Shown here one piece after another: positions 20,401 through 31,619 of a stretch of 64,000 nt of DNA. The position numbers were made by a program, and so were the translations under genes. The stretch is taken from NCBI GenBank assembly GCA_949775045.1, contig OX459101.1:11768347-11832346 (forward strand), read 5' to 3'. Numbering within the stretch: position 1 is the first letter of the stretch; the number at the start of each line of letters is the position of its first letter. The DNA is from Metridium senile. Taxonomy: Eukaryota > Cnidaria > Anthozoa > Actiniaria > Metridiidae. The notes under the pieces were generated by a model. That model saw nothing but the letters and a program-made list of their open reading frames with translations, ran no database searches and was not told the DNA's origin.

Positions 20401-21235
20401 TTCTTAGTAATTAGTGACTATAAGTCACTATCAAAGACAATATATTAAAGTGGTAATGAGGTATTCATTTATTTCCTTTTTTATTTTATGTTTCTAGCTA
20501 GTTGAGTAATAGAGTTGTTTTCACTGATTAACCCGTGAAACAAAGTGTATTAGTCAAAGTGTAATAGTCAAATAATAACAAAAGAACACAATGGAATAAA
20601 GGAGCATTAAAGAGTGATACACTAAAGTGTGTTATGGGTTAATAAAAACGTCTCTAGTCACTAAAGATAAACTATTAGTAACTATTTTATTTCTATTTCA
20701 TGGCTTAATTGTTTTCGTTCTGTAAAATTTAATTTTGTATCTGTTGTGTAAATATATAAAACTGTGAGTTTTATGTATCATATAACATATAACATATACC
20801 AAGAATTGCATGCGCATGGAACATTTTTATTATAATAACAAAAAAAATTAAAAATATATATGCATTTTCATTGTTTTATTTCTAAGTGAATTTGATATTA
20901 TATCAAACAAAAATAATATTTAATACTGCTGGATTTCTCTGATTCTTAATTGGATTTCAGATAAATAAGTAGAATGTTATTCGTAAATTTGTCTCACGAA
21001 TGTCGAAGGTTTGGACCTCGATGTTTAGACTGCTTTTCTTATAGACAAGTAGTAGGACCATCTAGGAATCAATTCGCATTGAAACAATAAACTAAATTGG
21101 TAGTAAAATTGATTAAATGGTTGATTGTTTGGATAGATGAAGGATGAATGACATTATTGATAACATTTATCCATCTCTATATCTACAAATCCTTGATTCA
21201 CTTTTCGTTGTATTAGTTCTCGTCTTTCTTTCCAA
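20401..21235. other. AT-rich intergenic DNA
   Basis: It contains fragments of the GTGACTATTTAGTC / TTTCATGG element seen intact at 43545-43748, but no intact element and no gene. Confidence 0.35.
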
Positions 21236-21910
21236 TCCTTCCTTTATTCTCATTTATCCATTCATCCATCCATCCATTTATTCATCCACCAATTCATATC
21301 TACAACACATCCGACCATCTATCTATCAATTCAAACCTTCATTCGTTCATTAATTCAATTCCTTCCTTCCTTTATTCATTCATAAATTCGCCCATCAATT
21401 CATTCATCTATTTGATTATCCATCCATCCATTCATTCTACCTTTCATCCATCCGCCCATCCATTCGTTCACCAATAAATTATTTCCTTCATTAATTCCTT
21501 CTTTTAATCAAACCCTTTCTAACACTCATGCTTCCCTTCGTTCGCTCATTCGTTCGTTCCCCACTTAAGTTCCTTTCCTCCTTTAAAATTTCTTGTCCTT
21601 CATCCATCCACCCATCATCCTTCGATTCATTCATTCTTTTATTCATTCATCTATTTATCCAACCATCCATCCATGCATCCACCCACCCATCCATTTATTT
21701 ATTCATTCGTTCGTTCATTCTTTCATACATGCATGCATGCATGCATTCATTCATCCATCCACACATCCATTCATTTATCCATTCATTTTTCCATTCATTC
21801 GTTCATTCTTTCATGCACGCACCATTCATCTATCCTCCCATCAATTCATCCATCCGCCCATCCATTCATCCATCCACCCATCCATTCATGTGTTCATCCA
21901 TTCATTTACT
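21236..21910. repeat. (CATC/CATT)n satellite upstream of a membrane-protein gene
   Basis: About 670 bp of four-base units (CATC, CATT, CGTT), denser after 21600. All three plus frames are partly open and give Ser/Ile/His-rich artefacts. It ends about 20 bases before a candidate splice acceptor (TTTATCGTAG at 21921-21930). Confidence 0.95.
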
Positions 21911-21940
21911 CACTAGCTTCTTTATCGTAGAAGCCCAGTC

Positions 21941-22564
21941 ATGGTAGAAGTCAATCCATTCCTAATCATCGCAGTCGTTGTGGTTGTCGTCATCTTCTTC
22001 AGCCTCTCCCTTTTGATCTGCTTATTCCAAAGATACTGCCGAAAACCGGTCCATCGACGATCAGTTATCCATGAGCAGACGACTACAAGTTTCGAACCAA
22101 ACAAAAACAACATTGAGCTGAGCCAAAACATTGTGGTAGAGATTGAGTCTTCCCAAGAACCTCAAAGAGACTCGAATAAAAAGAAACTGTCTTTGACAAA
22201 CGCCTTCTTACTACCATATGAGTTCGGACGAAGAAATTCACAGCATTCCGTCACGAGTTCGCGGTCTGGGTCAATAGAGGTGAAAAGTGATGTCAGTTCA
22301 CCAGCACTGAGTCATAAAAAGGCAGTACGTTTTGAAAATGTGCGACAGTATAGGTATGGTGAATATGGCCCACAACCTCGTAAGATGTCATTTTCATACA
22401 GGGTGTATAATGATTATAGTTCATCACAGAAAATACCGTTAAAACCCATCCTCAAATCTCCCAAAATGCACATGTTTCGAAGCCACGATGGTTTCGATTC
22501 GAAGGGACACATTGGATTACGCGTTTGTAGAATATCAACCAAAGCTACAGAGACCATTGTATGA
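21941..22564 (+). CDS. Single-pass membrane protein with PP1-docking-like motif (unknown family)
   Basis: The 207-residue frame starts with a short lumenal or outside end (MVEVNPF), then a strong membrane segment (LIIAVVVVVVIFFSLSLLIC, about residues 8-27), then a basic stop-transfer QRYCRKPVHRR. The rest is a polar tail rich in Ser, Lys and Asn. In the tail, KKAVRFENV (about residues 127-135) fits the RVxF-type site ([K/R]-x-V-x-F) by which proteins bind protein phosphatase 1, and IPLKPILKSPK is a second short conserved-looking motif. There is no signal peptide, so a type III (signal-anchor) topology is likely. A possible acceptor AG ends at 21930, ten bases before the ATG, so this may be a terminal coding exon behind a non-coding one. 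I do not recognise the family. Base composition is less AT-rich than its surroundings, which supports real coding sequence. Confidence 0.62.
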   Translation: MVEVNPFLIIAVVVVVVIFFSLSLLICLFQRYCRKPVHRRSVIHEQTTTSFEPNKNNIELSQNIVVEIESSQEPQRDSNKKKLSLTNAFLLPYEFGRRNSQHSVTSSRSGSIEVKSDVSSPALSHKKAVRFENVRQYRYGEYGPQPRKMSFSYRVYNDYSSSQKIPLKPILKSPKMHMFRSHDGFDSKGHIGLRVCRISTKATETIV

Positions 22565-22654
22565 AGTGATACAATAAGTCATCCAAAGAAGGAAACAGAA
22601 TATAGTCATACAACAATTTTAAAGAAGAGTTACCATGACATAAGAAACCAAATA

Positions 22655-22765
22655 TTGAATGGATAAATGAATGGATGGATGGATAAATGAATGGATGGAT
22701 GGGTGGATGGAGGGATTGATGTATAAATGTATAAATGAATTAATGAATGGATGGATGGATATATG
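22655..22765. repeat. (ATGG/ATGA)n microsatellite
   Basis: About 110 bp of ATGGATG-type units. Together with the CATC array at 21.2-21.9 kb it brackets the membrane-protein gene with the complementary strand of the same simple repeat. Confidence 0.9.
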
Positions 22766-22769
22766 AAGG

Positions 22770-23284
22770 ACAAGAAAAGGGAGGAAAGAACTCGAGTATG
22801 GAACGAAACACCCCTAGAACAGAAATTACCAAACAACTACAATGGAAACCATTGAAGTTCTTCCATACTATCAAACTGGGAGTGTTCATGCACAAGTGTC
22901 ACTATATAAGGACAGGTGAACAAAGAACTGCAAGAACTACTCAAGAAGAGAGACGTTGGCTACTCTCTACGTAGTACAAACACAGCTACTCGATCTGCAA
23001 AGTTTGATACGAACTATGAAAAAAAGTCAATAAGGTAACTGTGGAACGCACTCGATAACAAAACCAGAGGATCGGGCAACACCAATTAAACACTTTAAAA
23101 AGAAAACTTAAAAAGAACATATGACACTGACATGTATACAATAGTAAATAATATAATGCTATTGTAATTGTACAAGCACTAAAAGTGTGCAGCATAAATA
23201 CCACTAAATACTGCTAAATTATGCAAATTCTTTTGTTCCCTATTGTTTATTTAGTGGTAGATAGTACAAAGTATTGCACACTTT
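22770..23284. other. Flank with no supported gene
   Basis: Probably includes the 3' UTR of the membrane-protein gene. No further exon is recognised. Confidence 0.35.
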
Positions 23285-23514
23285 TAGGCTACGTTTACAC
23301 GGGACCGGACAAATTTTTGACCGGTCAAAAAAACATCCGCTCACGGGTTCCGTTCACACGGGACCGCGCTAAACGTGCAATAATTTGGACGCCTAACCGA
23401 TCAAATATTCGTCTGAACAGGACGAAAATATTGTTCGGTTCCGTGTGAACAGCATGTCAAGGACGATTTTTTGACCGGTCAAAAATTCGTCCGGTTCCGT
23501 GTAAACCTAGCCTT
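23285..23514. mobile_element. 230 bp hairpin MITE (TAGGCTACGTTTACAC)
   Basis: The left end TAGGCTACGTTTACACGGGA is mirrored by TCCGTGTAAACCTAGCCTTA; internally TTTTTGACCGGTCAAAAA occurs on both arms and is itself palindromic. A decayed relative is at 5447. Terminal AGGC...GCCT is common in hAT-derived MITEs, but an 8 bp target duplication is not evident. Confidence 0.75.
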
Positions 23515-23689
23515 AGTGTTTGTACTCTAATGCTTGTAGTTAATAATGAAGTATAATTGTAATGTAAAAACTGACACGGCCACATCAGCCATGCTGTATA
23601 CAAACCATCGTGTATAAACTATTAGTTAGTAACTATTTAGATTTTATTTCATGGACATAGTGTAAGCACTCTATAGATCATTCCAAGAT

Positions 23690-24775
23690 AGAAAGAAATT
23701 ATAGACATACACATGCTTATTTCAAAAAGGTTGTCCAAGTCATTCCAAGATGTAAAGGAATTATAGGCATACACCTATATTTCAAAAGTTAAGGTCGTCC
23801 AAAGAGATAGGTAATTCCAAGACAGGAAGGAACTATAATAACACAACTATTTCAAAAAGGTTGTCCAAGGTAATAGGTTCATTTCAAGAACGAAAGGAAT
23901 TATAGGCATACAACTATTTCAAAAAGGTTGTCCAAGGTAATAGGTTAATGTCAAGAACGAAAGGAATTATACAGACATGCACCTTTTTCAAAATGGTACA
24001 GGGTCCAGGGCGATAAGTCATTCCAAGATGGAAATGAATTATAGACATGCACCTATTTCAAAAGGGTTGTCCAAGGCAATGGGTTCATTTCCAGAACGAA
24101 AGGAATCATAGGCATACACCTATTTCAAAAATGTTGTCCAAGGAGACAAGTCATTCCAAGATCGAAATAAATTATAGACATACACCCATTTCAAAATGAA
24201 AGGTTGTTCAAGGAGATAGGTCATCCCAAATATAGTCATACACCTTTTTCATGAAGGTTGTTCAGGGCAATAGATCATTCCATATATGAAGGAAAGGAAT
24301 TCAGTATAGGCCTATTTCAAAAAGGTTGTCTAAAGAGATAGGTCATTCCAAGACAGAAAGGATATATAATCACACAACTATTTCAAAAAGGTTGTCTAAA
24401 GAGATAGGTCATTCCAAGACAGAAAGGATATATAATCACACAACTATTTCAAAAAGGTTGTCTAAAGAGATATAGGTCATTCCAAGACAGAAAGGATATA
24501 TAATCACACAACTATTTCAAAAAGGTTGTTCAAGGTGATATATATATAGGTCATTCCAAGATGGATAGGAATTATGAGCATACATCTATTTCCAAAACGT
24601 TTGTCCAAGGAGATCATCTCAAGAAGAAAAGAAATTATAGACCTATCTAAAAAAAGGTTGTCTAGTAAAGAGATAGGTCGCTCCAAGACAAAAACGAATT
24701 TAAGTTATACACCTATTTCAAAAAAGTTGTTCAAGGCGACGACAATTATAGACATACACCTATTTCAAAAAGGTG
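23690..24775. repeat. Minisatellite of about 60-66 bp, about 17 copies
   Basis: The unit is ACACCTATTTCAAAAAGGTT, GTCCAAGGAGATAGGTCATT, CCAAGACAGAAAGGAATTAT, with units at 24.3-24.53 kb almost identical and the rest diverged. Single units occur at 8.74 kb, and the core motif is shared with the fold-back elements at 3.5 and 57 kb. Confidence 0.9.
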
Positions 24776-24777
24776 TT

Positions 24778-24932
24778 AGACCTCTTTACCTTCTGTTTGT
24801 TTACCCATTTCAAATCACGTGATGCTACCTTTGGGAGTCGATTCTTGCACATGTTAATGTTAGAACACGTTCATCATAACTGAAATAACAATTCTTTACA
24901 AGAGAATGCACTAAGAATTGTCTATTTGCAAA
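24778..24932. mobile_element. Truncated copy of the TAGACCTCTTTACC element
   Basis: It matches the left and middle of the complete copy at 49445-49625 (TAGACCTCTTTACCTTC, ATCACGTGATGCTACC, GGGAGTCGATTC) but has lost the right inverted end. It is fused directly to the last unit of the minisatellite. Confidence 0.7.
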
Positions 24933-25509
24933 GATGTTTTGCAAAAAAACCTCAAGTTTCTTATTATTGTTGTAGTCTATTATTCTAGTACAATAATAAT
25001 CTGGACTTTCAGTACCTAGTCTCACCCTTTTTTTCTCTTGTCCCCGGCCCCAATTCCACTCCCTCTCTCCCAAAGAGCCATTACAGAGGCTATATGATTT
25101 CTACCACCGCTGTACTATTTGACAAAAGGTGCATTTGCGACAGCCACCATTCGTAAAAATATTCAGATTCCAAGCAAAGCTTTAATCGCTCAGATATAGA
25201 GCACATTTGAACTGTCTCACTCTAGCTTAATTGAAGCTTTCCTAGCTATGCAAATGTGGCTTTTGTCAAAAATAAATAAAAGTAAAAAGAAAGAAAGAAA
25301 AACAAAACAGCAGTAAAAACACGCGAGTAAGAACCCTACATTTTCAGTTTTGGAGTTATCCAAATTATGTAGACAGAAATTGAGTGAAACATATACAGAT
25401 CAATATATTATATACAAATCTATATTTGCATTTAATCAAGTACAATAAATAAACAAATAAGTAAGAAAACAAAATGAAATAAAATAAAGTTCTCATGTAA
25501 ACGAAACGT

Positions 25510-25859
25510 TAAGTTGATTCACCTGCTAGATAGGTCCTAGTGATAGGATTATCCTAGTCCAACGTAAACACCTACTTAGTAACCACTCACTTTATTGACG
25601 CTGATACAATGCACTATACTTTGGTAAGTTCTCATGTAAACGAAACGCCAAGCTGATTCGCTTGCTAGTGATTTTCATGACCGTGAAAGAATTGGCAAAC
25701 TAATAGTTGCTACAACGCCCCGAATCTATTGTTTTCTTTTGTTCTTTACCAACAAGTACGAACTAAATAGTCGTTTTTCTTTCACGGTCAAATGAAAATC
25801 GCTCAAAGTAGATCCTAATGATAGGATTATCTTAGTCCCATGTATCTAAACACCCCCTT
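25510..25859. repeat. Composite of direct repeats and a hairpin
   Basis: GTTCTCATGTAAACGAAACG occurs twice (about 25490 and 25626), as does CCTAATGATAGGATTATC/CCTAGTGATAGGATTATC. Between them GATTTTCATGACCGTGAAAG and its inverted copy CTTTCACGGTCAAATGAAAA form arms of about 40 bp. Likely overlapping MITE insertions. Confidence 0.55.
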
Positions 25860-26013
25860 AGGCCTCGTCTACACGAATCCGATCGGGCTGAAACCGCATA
25901 GAAATATTTGCGGTTTCGGTGACCGGATTCACTGGATTCGTGTGGACGATAGGCCGATTCGCATCAATAAGTATGCGGTTTCAAAAGTATCCGGATCCGT
26001 GTAGACGGGGTCT
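25860..26013. mobile_element. 154 bp hairpin MITE (AGGCCTCGTCTACACG)
   Basis: The left AGGCCTCGTCTACACGAATC is mirrored on the right by ATCCGTGTAGACGGGGTCT, and TGCGGTTTC lies on both arms. Ends resemble those of the 23285 element (GGC...CGT.TACAC), suggesting one broad family. Confidence 0.7.
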
Positions 26014-26640
26014 TATAAACCAACCAAACAAACACAAAACAAGCAAGCAAGCAAGCACAAACAAATTCAAGTAATCGAGACGACAAGGAGTTCAAGTAAA
26101 CCACTATTAATTTTAATACAACATTTGAAAATGACCTATTATAATTCCTTTACATGATGTACAGCTCTGTACACGACTGATAACAATTTTACAAGGCTAT
26201 ACAGATAGTAATAGTACACCAGAAAATTGATTACAAAATACAATTACACCCACTATATATTGTGCAGATCCGGAGCGAATCACATCACCTCGCTCATTAA
26301 GAGCATTCAATTAAGAATTAATTGTACAATTTCGTTAACCTATAACGGTTTCTTTTTTGTAGTAAGAAAAAACTTGACTTTACATAGTATATATATCTAG
26401 CTTCTATTCATAAATGATCGTTGAAGATCGTCATTTTGTTCACAATTCTTTGCTTACACATATTAACATTATACGAAAAAGCACCATCAAAAATGCCTCG
26501 ATTTTTTTCTTTATATTTTACAACGGGCACAAAAATTTACTCTTAAATCGATTTTAACTACATATTTGCCATTATAATTAAAGCTTTCTCAAAAAACATC
26601 GACTTACTTTTTGTTGCAAATTACATTCCAAGATCAGAAA
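26014..26640. other. AT-rich DNA downstream of Pumilio
   Basis: No exon is recognised. It could include the distal 3' UTR of the minus-strand Pumilio gene, but I cannot place the poly(A) site. Confidence 0.3.
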
Positions 26641-26655
26641 AAGAGCATGTTTGCA

Positions 26656-26915
26656 TGACGTCATAAACAGCTCGATGGTATGTTAAAATGTGACGTCATA
26701 ATGAACTCACTAGATTGTGATGTCATAGTCAAAGTTGTAAAAGTTGTTTTCATATGACGTCATAATGAATCGCTTTGGTGACACGTCATAACAAAAACTC
26801 AGTAAAGTCCTCACATGATGTCATAAGAGTTCAATGGAATGACGTCATAATGAAATAGGACTATAGTTCCGATGTAAAACTATAGAACAAATTCTCGAAT
26901 AATCTCATGACGTCC
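26656..26915. promoter_or_regulatory. Cluster of TGACGTCA (CRE/ATF-type) sites
   Basis: Perfect palindromic TGACGTCA lies at 26656, 26691, 26755 and 26840. One-base variants lie at 26718 and 26816 (TGATGTCA) and 26908 (TGACGTCC), plus a half site ACGTCA near 26783. TGACGTCA is the CREB/ATF binding sequence. Spacing (roughly 20-40 bp) and the shared CATAATGAA after several sites mean it may equally be a decayed tandem repeat. Confidence 0.5.
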
Positions 26916-27380
26916 CATGATACTAGGAAAAAAAGGAAAAAATGCAACAAAACTGGTGTCGACGTTTTTAAAATAGCTGTACACAAGGGCTGCAGCCTCT
27001 AATTTGTACAATACCTACTATAGGGTGTGTCACGCCATTGTTACAAACCACCCCCCTCTTGTCCCTTCATTTACATAATGTACACATATACAGGCGGGAG
27101 AGACGGACACCCCTTTGCTACTAAAGGAAAAATTTACACAAGTTATTTCTAATGACTAATTAGTTAAGGCAAAGTCCATCAACTTCTGGTTAAGTTTGTC
27201 CAAGTCAATTTACCAATAAAAGATATCTTTAAACTACAGTTAGAGTCTCGCAGCTATGCTGTGTCTTTCCTGACCGACTCCAAAAACGGCGGAAACGAAA
27301 TGCTAGAGCGTGTGCCATTAATCCGTGAAAAGATTTCTATAACCAGTTGAATGTGTCGATGTGTGAAACAACTCTTGGGA

Positions 27381-27647
27381 TATACACCCTTTCCGAGAAA
27401 GTTTGTCACCCGTGAAAAGCACTCAAGCTAGTGGCGCAAAGGATCATGGATCAGTTCAGAAACTAAATGTGCATCTCGTTGTTTGATAAGCCAGAATGGA
27501 CATTTCTCAATAAAATATTGACAAGTGTGGCAATGAAATCCCTACGTTCTAATTCAGAATATTTTTAGGTAACCCCAAACCCCCTGCGCTACTAGTTTGC
27601 AGGCTTTTCACTTCACGGGTGACAAAGTTTCTCGGAAAGGGTGTATA
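27381..27647. mobile_element. Hairpin element with about 40 bp arms
   Basis: TATACACCCTTTCCGAGAAA, GTTTGTCACCCGTGAAAAGC is mirrored by GCTTTTCACTTCACGGGTGA, CAAAGTTTCTCGGAAAGGGT on the right. The interior (about 180 bp) is unique and non-coding. Confidence 0.7.
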
Positions 27648-28385
27648 ATACTAAACAGACGCATTACATTTAGTACAAGACTTGAAATGTACGTATCAAT
27701 GAAACATTTGAAGAGGTCAAGACTCTGCTTTTTGATTGATTTTGTTACCTATATTCGAGGCTATAGCTGGACGGCCTCGTAACTGGTTTCAGCCTAGTTT
27801 CAAGGATATATGGCATACACTCGATGGCAAAGTCGTTCCTATTTCTAAGGGGTCAAACTGATGTCAAGTTTCGACTATGCAAAGACAGCTCAAAAGTGTC
27901 AAAACTGAGAAAAGCAAGTAAGGTTAGGTATAATACTAATATTTTACAAATTTATATTCTATATGACAAAGCTTTACAAATTTGATTACAACATTTACAG
28001 AATGCTAACCCGAGCAAATTGATCGTGCTTTTGCATGGTCGAAACTAGAATGATTTCTTCATTTGAACCTCTAGATCTCACTTCCGTTAGAGCGTACTTC
28101 TGCAGAAAATCATAAGTGGTTGAAACGTGCAACCACCATACATTTTTTTTGTTCTATGCTCCAGAATATTCAATGTTTTGGTTGAATTGTTTTTCCGTAG
28201 AAATTCGAACCTTCTTACTCCTGGTCGTCTCCTGGTCCAATATTTGTTATTATCTCCTACAGTTCTGAAGCAGCTATCTTGACTTCAGCTTCAAACACGG
28301 TATCAAATGTCCTAATTTGTATATCTGGATATTCTTTAGTATAGCTAGTTGCACGTTTTATCCCCTTACGAGTTTCTGATTCCAG
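27648..28385. other. Unannotated DNA downstream of Pumilio
   Basis: No repeat structure or exon is recognised. It may be part of a long 3' UTR. Confidence 0.3.
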
Positions 28386-28399
28386 TCAAGTACTTTCGT

Positions 28400-28830
28400 T
28401 TACCTCAAACCCTCGCTATCTCGAACACAATCAATTTGGAATCGTTTCCAGTTAATCATTATTATCTCAAACCCTCGCTATCCCGAACACAATCAACTTG
28501 GAATCGTTTCCAATCAATCAATAATTACCTCAAACCCTCGCTATCTCGAACACAATCAACTTGGAATCGTTTCCAATCAATTACTATTACCTCAAACCCT
28601 CGCTATCTCGAACACAATCAACTTGGAATCGTTTCCAATCCATTATTATTATCTCAAACCCTCGCTATCTCGAACACAATCAACTTGGAATCGTTTCCAA
28701 TCAATTATTATTACCTCAAACCCTCGCTATCTCGAACACAATCAACTTGGAATCGTTTCCAATCAATTATTATTATCTCAAACCCTCGCTATTTCGAACG
28801 CAATCAATTTGGAACTGTTCCAATTATTAG
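28400..28830. repeat. 62 bp minisatellite, about seven copies
   Basis: The units contain ACCTCAAACCCTCGCTATCT, CGAACACAATCAACTTGGAA, TCGTTTCCAATCAATTATTA with very low divergence. The 177-codon frame through it is a periodic artefact: 62 is not a multiple of three, so all three frames cycle through the same peptide. Confidence 0.95.
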
Positions 28831-28839
28831 TGAGTATAT

Positions 28840-30400
28840 CGAGATAGCGAAGTTTTCACTATACATCCTAATTTCGAAATAACTTTTGAAGTTGATTAAT
28901 TAATAAAGATAAATTATTAAGTTTCTTATTATGTCAATACATCTACAGTTTAACAAGATTTTGATAAAAATAGTCAAAGGCCAATAAAACTATACCAAAA
29001 GACTATAATTAGTAATAAATAGTTCAAAGAATGTACCATAACTTTTAAAACTTTAAAATCTGAAGTAAAAGTTTGCAAAGCTAAGAAGTGCTCTAAGAGT
29101 GATCTAGGACAAAACATTTAACTTAGAAAACGCTCAGAGACTGAGAAAAATTCAGAAACAAAAAACAAATTTTTTTGGTGTAGAAATTTCAAAAACAGAA
29201 TAAATTTATTTTGCACAATGAAAAAAAAGGAAGAAAATTAGAATTAAGAAAAAAAGTTTTTCAAAACAATTCAATGTGAGGTTGAGATTTTTTTTACCCA
29301 AAACTACTGTTCAATTATAACATTCAATAATGGGAAAAATGGAAAAACACAGCCAAAAAAATATTCAGATTTTTTCAGACTTAAAATGAGTTATTACCTA
29401 ATTGAAAGTTATTCAAAGTTATAAAAAACATTTTTCTAAGAATTCTTGAAAAAAAAAAAGTAGAGCTAAGATCACTGTCTCGCTTAAGAGATATTTAGAA
29501 CTTGGAGTTACAAAGTAAAACTGTTAAATTTACTGTAAATTGACTTGGAGCCATTGAGTAAAAAGAACTTAACGCCTTTCCCAAGGCTACAGAGATCTAG
29601 CAATTAACTAGCACGCAGTCCCTATATTGAAAATCTTACCAAAAATTGATAATATCATTAGTAATTGTCATTATTCATTCAAAATATTTCTTTTCTGATT
29701 GGTCGAAATTTACTGCTGGATACTTGATACTATTGAATGGATGACGTCAGAGCCTTGACGTCACTTGGAACGGTTTTGTTTTGATTTTTGACCTCCCTCC
29801 CCCCTCCCCCCCCCCCCCAAATGGCGCCCGCCGGCAAGTTTGAAAACAAAAATACCCATTCAATTAAGTAAATTTTCGGGCCACATTTGTCCTCGTTGAT
29901 AAACTCTGGAAATAGTTTGAATGAATAAATAAACCAATTGAATTCGACTTTCGTATGATATGAAGAATAGGTGAGCGTAGTGTTTACAAGTGTTGGCATT
30001 GTGATGCTTATTTGCCAACCATTTTCACAATAGAATATTCTTTTGTTCTAATAACCAAATACGTCACTGTACGTCCACCTACTATACATATATTGGAGAG
30101 TGTTTTCCACCACGGCAGGCGTTACCCTCCTAGTTCTGAATAATTCTTCATATCATAGTCAGTCTCATTCAATAGTTGCTATTTAGGAACTTAAACAAAA
30201 ATGATCATGATACAAAGTCTTATTATAAGATACATAGATTACAGAATGCTACAACTATAAATTAGTATACACAGGAAAAAAAGGTAGATTTTTTCTTCTT
30301 ATAAAAGTAAAATATATATTAGTTAAAAAATCATTGTTCTTAATAATTCAGTCTTAATATACTATTTCATTGGAAGTCATTGTATACAGGTAATATAGCT
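28840..30400. other. AT-rich DNA between the minisatellite and Pumilio
   Basis: Contains a poly-C tract at about 29799-29818 and two TGACGTCA sites at 29742 and 29756. No exon is recognised. Part of it is likely Pumilio 3' UTR. Confidence 0.35.
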
Positions 30401-30403
30401 TGA

Positions 30404-30585
30404 TTGGGATTCCTGTGGTTAGAATGCCGCGGAAGCCTGGGTTTATTTTGTTGGCTAGAAAGCAAATTGCATAATTGGGATTCCTGTTGTTTTTACGTTG
30501 CGGTAGCCAGGCGTGAGTTTAAATTGAGGCTCGAAATAGGTTTGAAATTTCACAAATGCTATTTTCAACACAGGAAGCCCGCTGA
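30404..30585. repeat. Repeat fragment with GGGATTCCTGTGG and CACAGGAAGCCC
   Basis: GGGATTCCTGT occurs twice (30408, 30478), and an inverted exact 12-mer CACAGGAAGCCC ends the stretch (30569-30580). It resembles a decayed member of the fold-back family at 10.6-11.4 kb. Confidence 0.4.
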
Positions 30586-30800
30586 TGCAACCGTTTTCCA
30601 ATACCAACCAGAAGAATTTTAATTATACCGCGGAAAACCCCAAATGCATTTATCCTCGAACATAACTTCTAATCTACAATATTTTAATCTACTAGGTGCG
30701 CATTTTTGTAGTAAGCCTACTTCTTTCAATTGAAAAAGACAATACTTTTGATTAAGAGAACATCATTTTCTCCTCAAGTTACCTAGGGTAGTTGAGCCCA

Positions 30801-31047
30801 CTACATCAGCTGGCCATTGGCCAGCGGCAGGAACTCTGGCGTGGGTTTTACCGACATGTAGTACTTCTCCAACTTGGCCAGGATGTGTTTTCCGTAAGTG
30901 TACTTACGTAGAGTGGCTACGTGAGGACGGATACGATGCATTAGCAGCTTACGTTGTACCGGTTCGGCAACGTCAATCATTTTCTGCACTACGTAGTTCG
31001 CAAACTGATCTTTCATCATCAAGTATAACGCAGACTGTTGCGTTTGG
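30801..31047 (-). CDS. PUM: Pumilio, last coding exon (PUF repeat 8 and C-terminus)
   Basis: The exon starts after TTTGTTCAG and completes the serine codon left by the previous exon. It encodes [20 protein letters not shown] with the repeat 8 code residues N-Y-x-x-Q, which read uracil. It then gives [40 protein letters not shown] and a short tail ending GQLM before TAG at 30801-30803. The [16 protein letters not shown] segment is the C-terminal cap found in animal Pumilio proteins. The true exon start is 31047; the MSF... extension further upstream is intron. Confidence 0.95.
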
Positions 31048-31190
31048 CTGAACAAATGAAAAGACATTTATTAACGTAACGCAAAGGTTTATGTTACACA
31101 GGATTTTACGCAACGAAAGAATTTATTTAACGCAATGTTTTACGTACGTATAAAAACTGTCAACATGTAACGATAATAATGATTTCTTAC

Positions 31191-31274
31191 CTGTCCGTAG
31201 TGTTACAGACTTCGTCAATTAGCAAAGCTCGTTCAGCTCTTGAAGCAAAGCTAACGCACTTCTCAACCACGTTA
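31191..31274 (-). CDS. PUM: Pumilio, exon encoding PUF repeat 7
   Basis: An 84-base exon between TTTTCAG and GTAAGAA. It reads [27 protein letters not shown]. With the serine formed across the upstream junction it gives S-N-x-x-E, the repeat 7 code that reads guanine, which fixes the UGU core of the binding site. Confidence 0.93.
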
Positions 31275-31619
31275 CTGAAAACAAAATGCATACGTAATTA
31301 ACAAAGGTTTTTGCGCAATATAGCAACGTAACAAAAATATAGAAAATTATCTAACGTGTAACTATCAACGTAAATCAAAAAAGCGCTGTATAAATATCAT
31401 TCAAACGTTATAGTTTAGTTTTCACGCGTAGAATGCGCCTACTAAAAACAATGTATGAATTGATATTGTCAAGGTTAAGGCACTCTTGCTGTTTGCAGTT
31501 TCGACTTGCTGAAGTCATCTTCAGGGAAACACGGTTAATGACGTTAGTGACCAACGTCATTCACAAATAAACTATTATTCACCAGAGACGTACGGTAAAC
31601 ACGTAAGAAATACGTTAAC

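Noticed and set aside
21528..21947. 139-codon Ser/Ile/His-rich frame upstream of the membrane protein
   Set aside because: CATC/CATT satellite; frame differs from that of the real gene and no splice signal supports it.
28349..28882. 177-codon frame with repeated SLSRTQSTWNRFQS peptide
   Set aside because: It is the 62 bp minisatellite read through; all three frames show the same peptide in turn, with no start context or splice support.
25400..30400. Pumilio response elements (TGTANATA) in its own 3' UTR
   Set aside because: A TGTATATA on the minus strand near 25413 exists, but I cannot show that the 3' UTR reaches there; in AT-rich DNA the motif is expected by chance.
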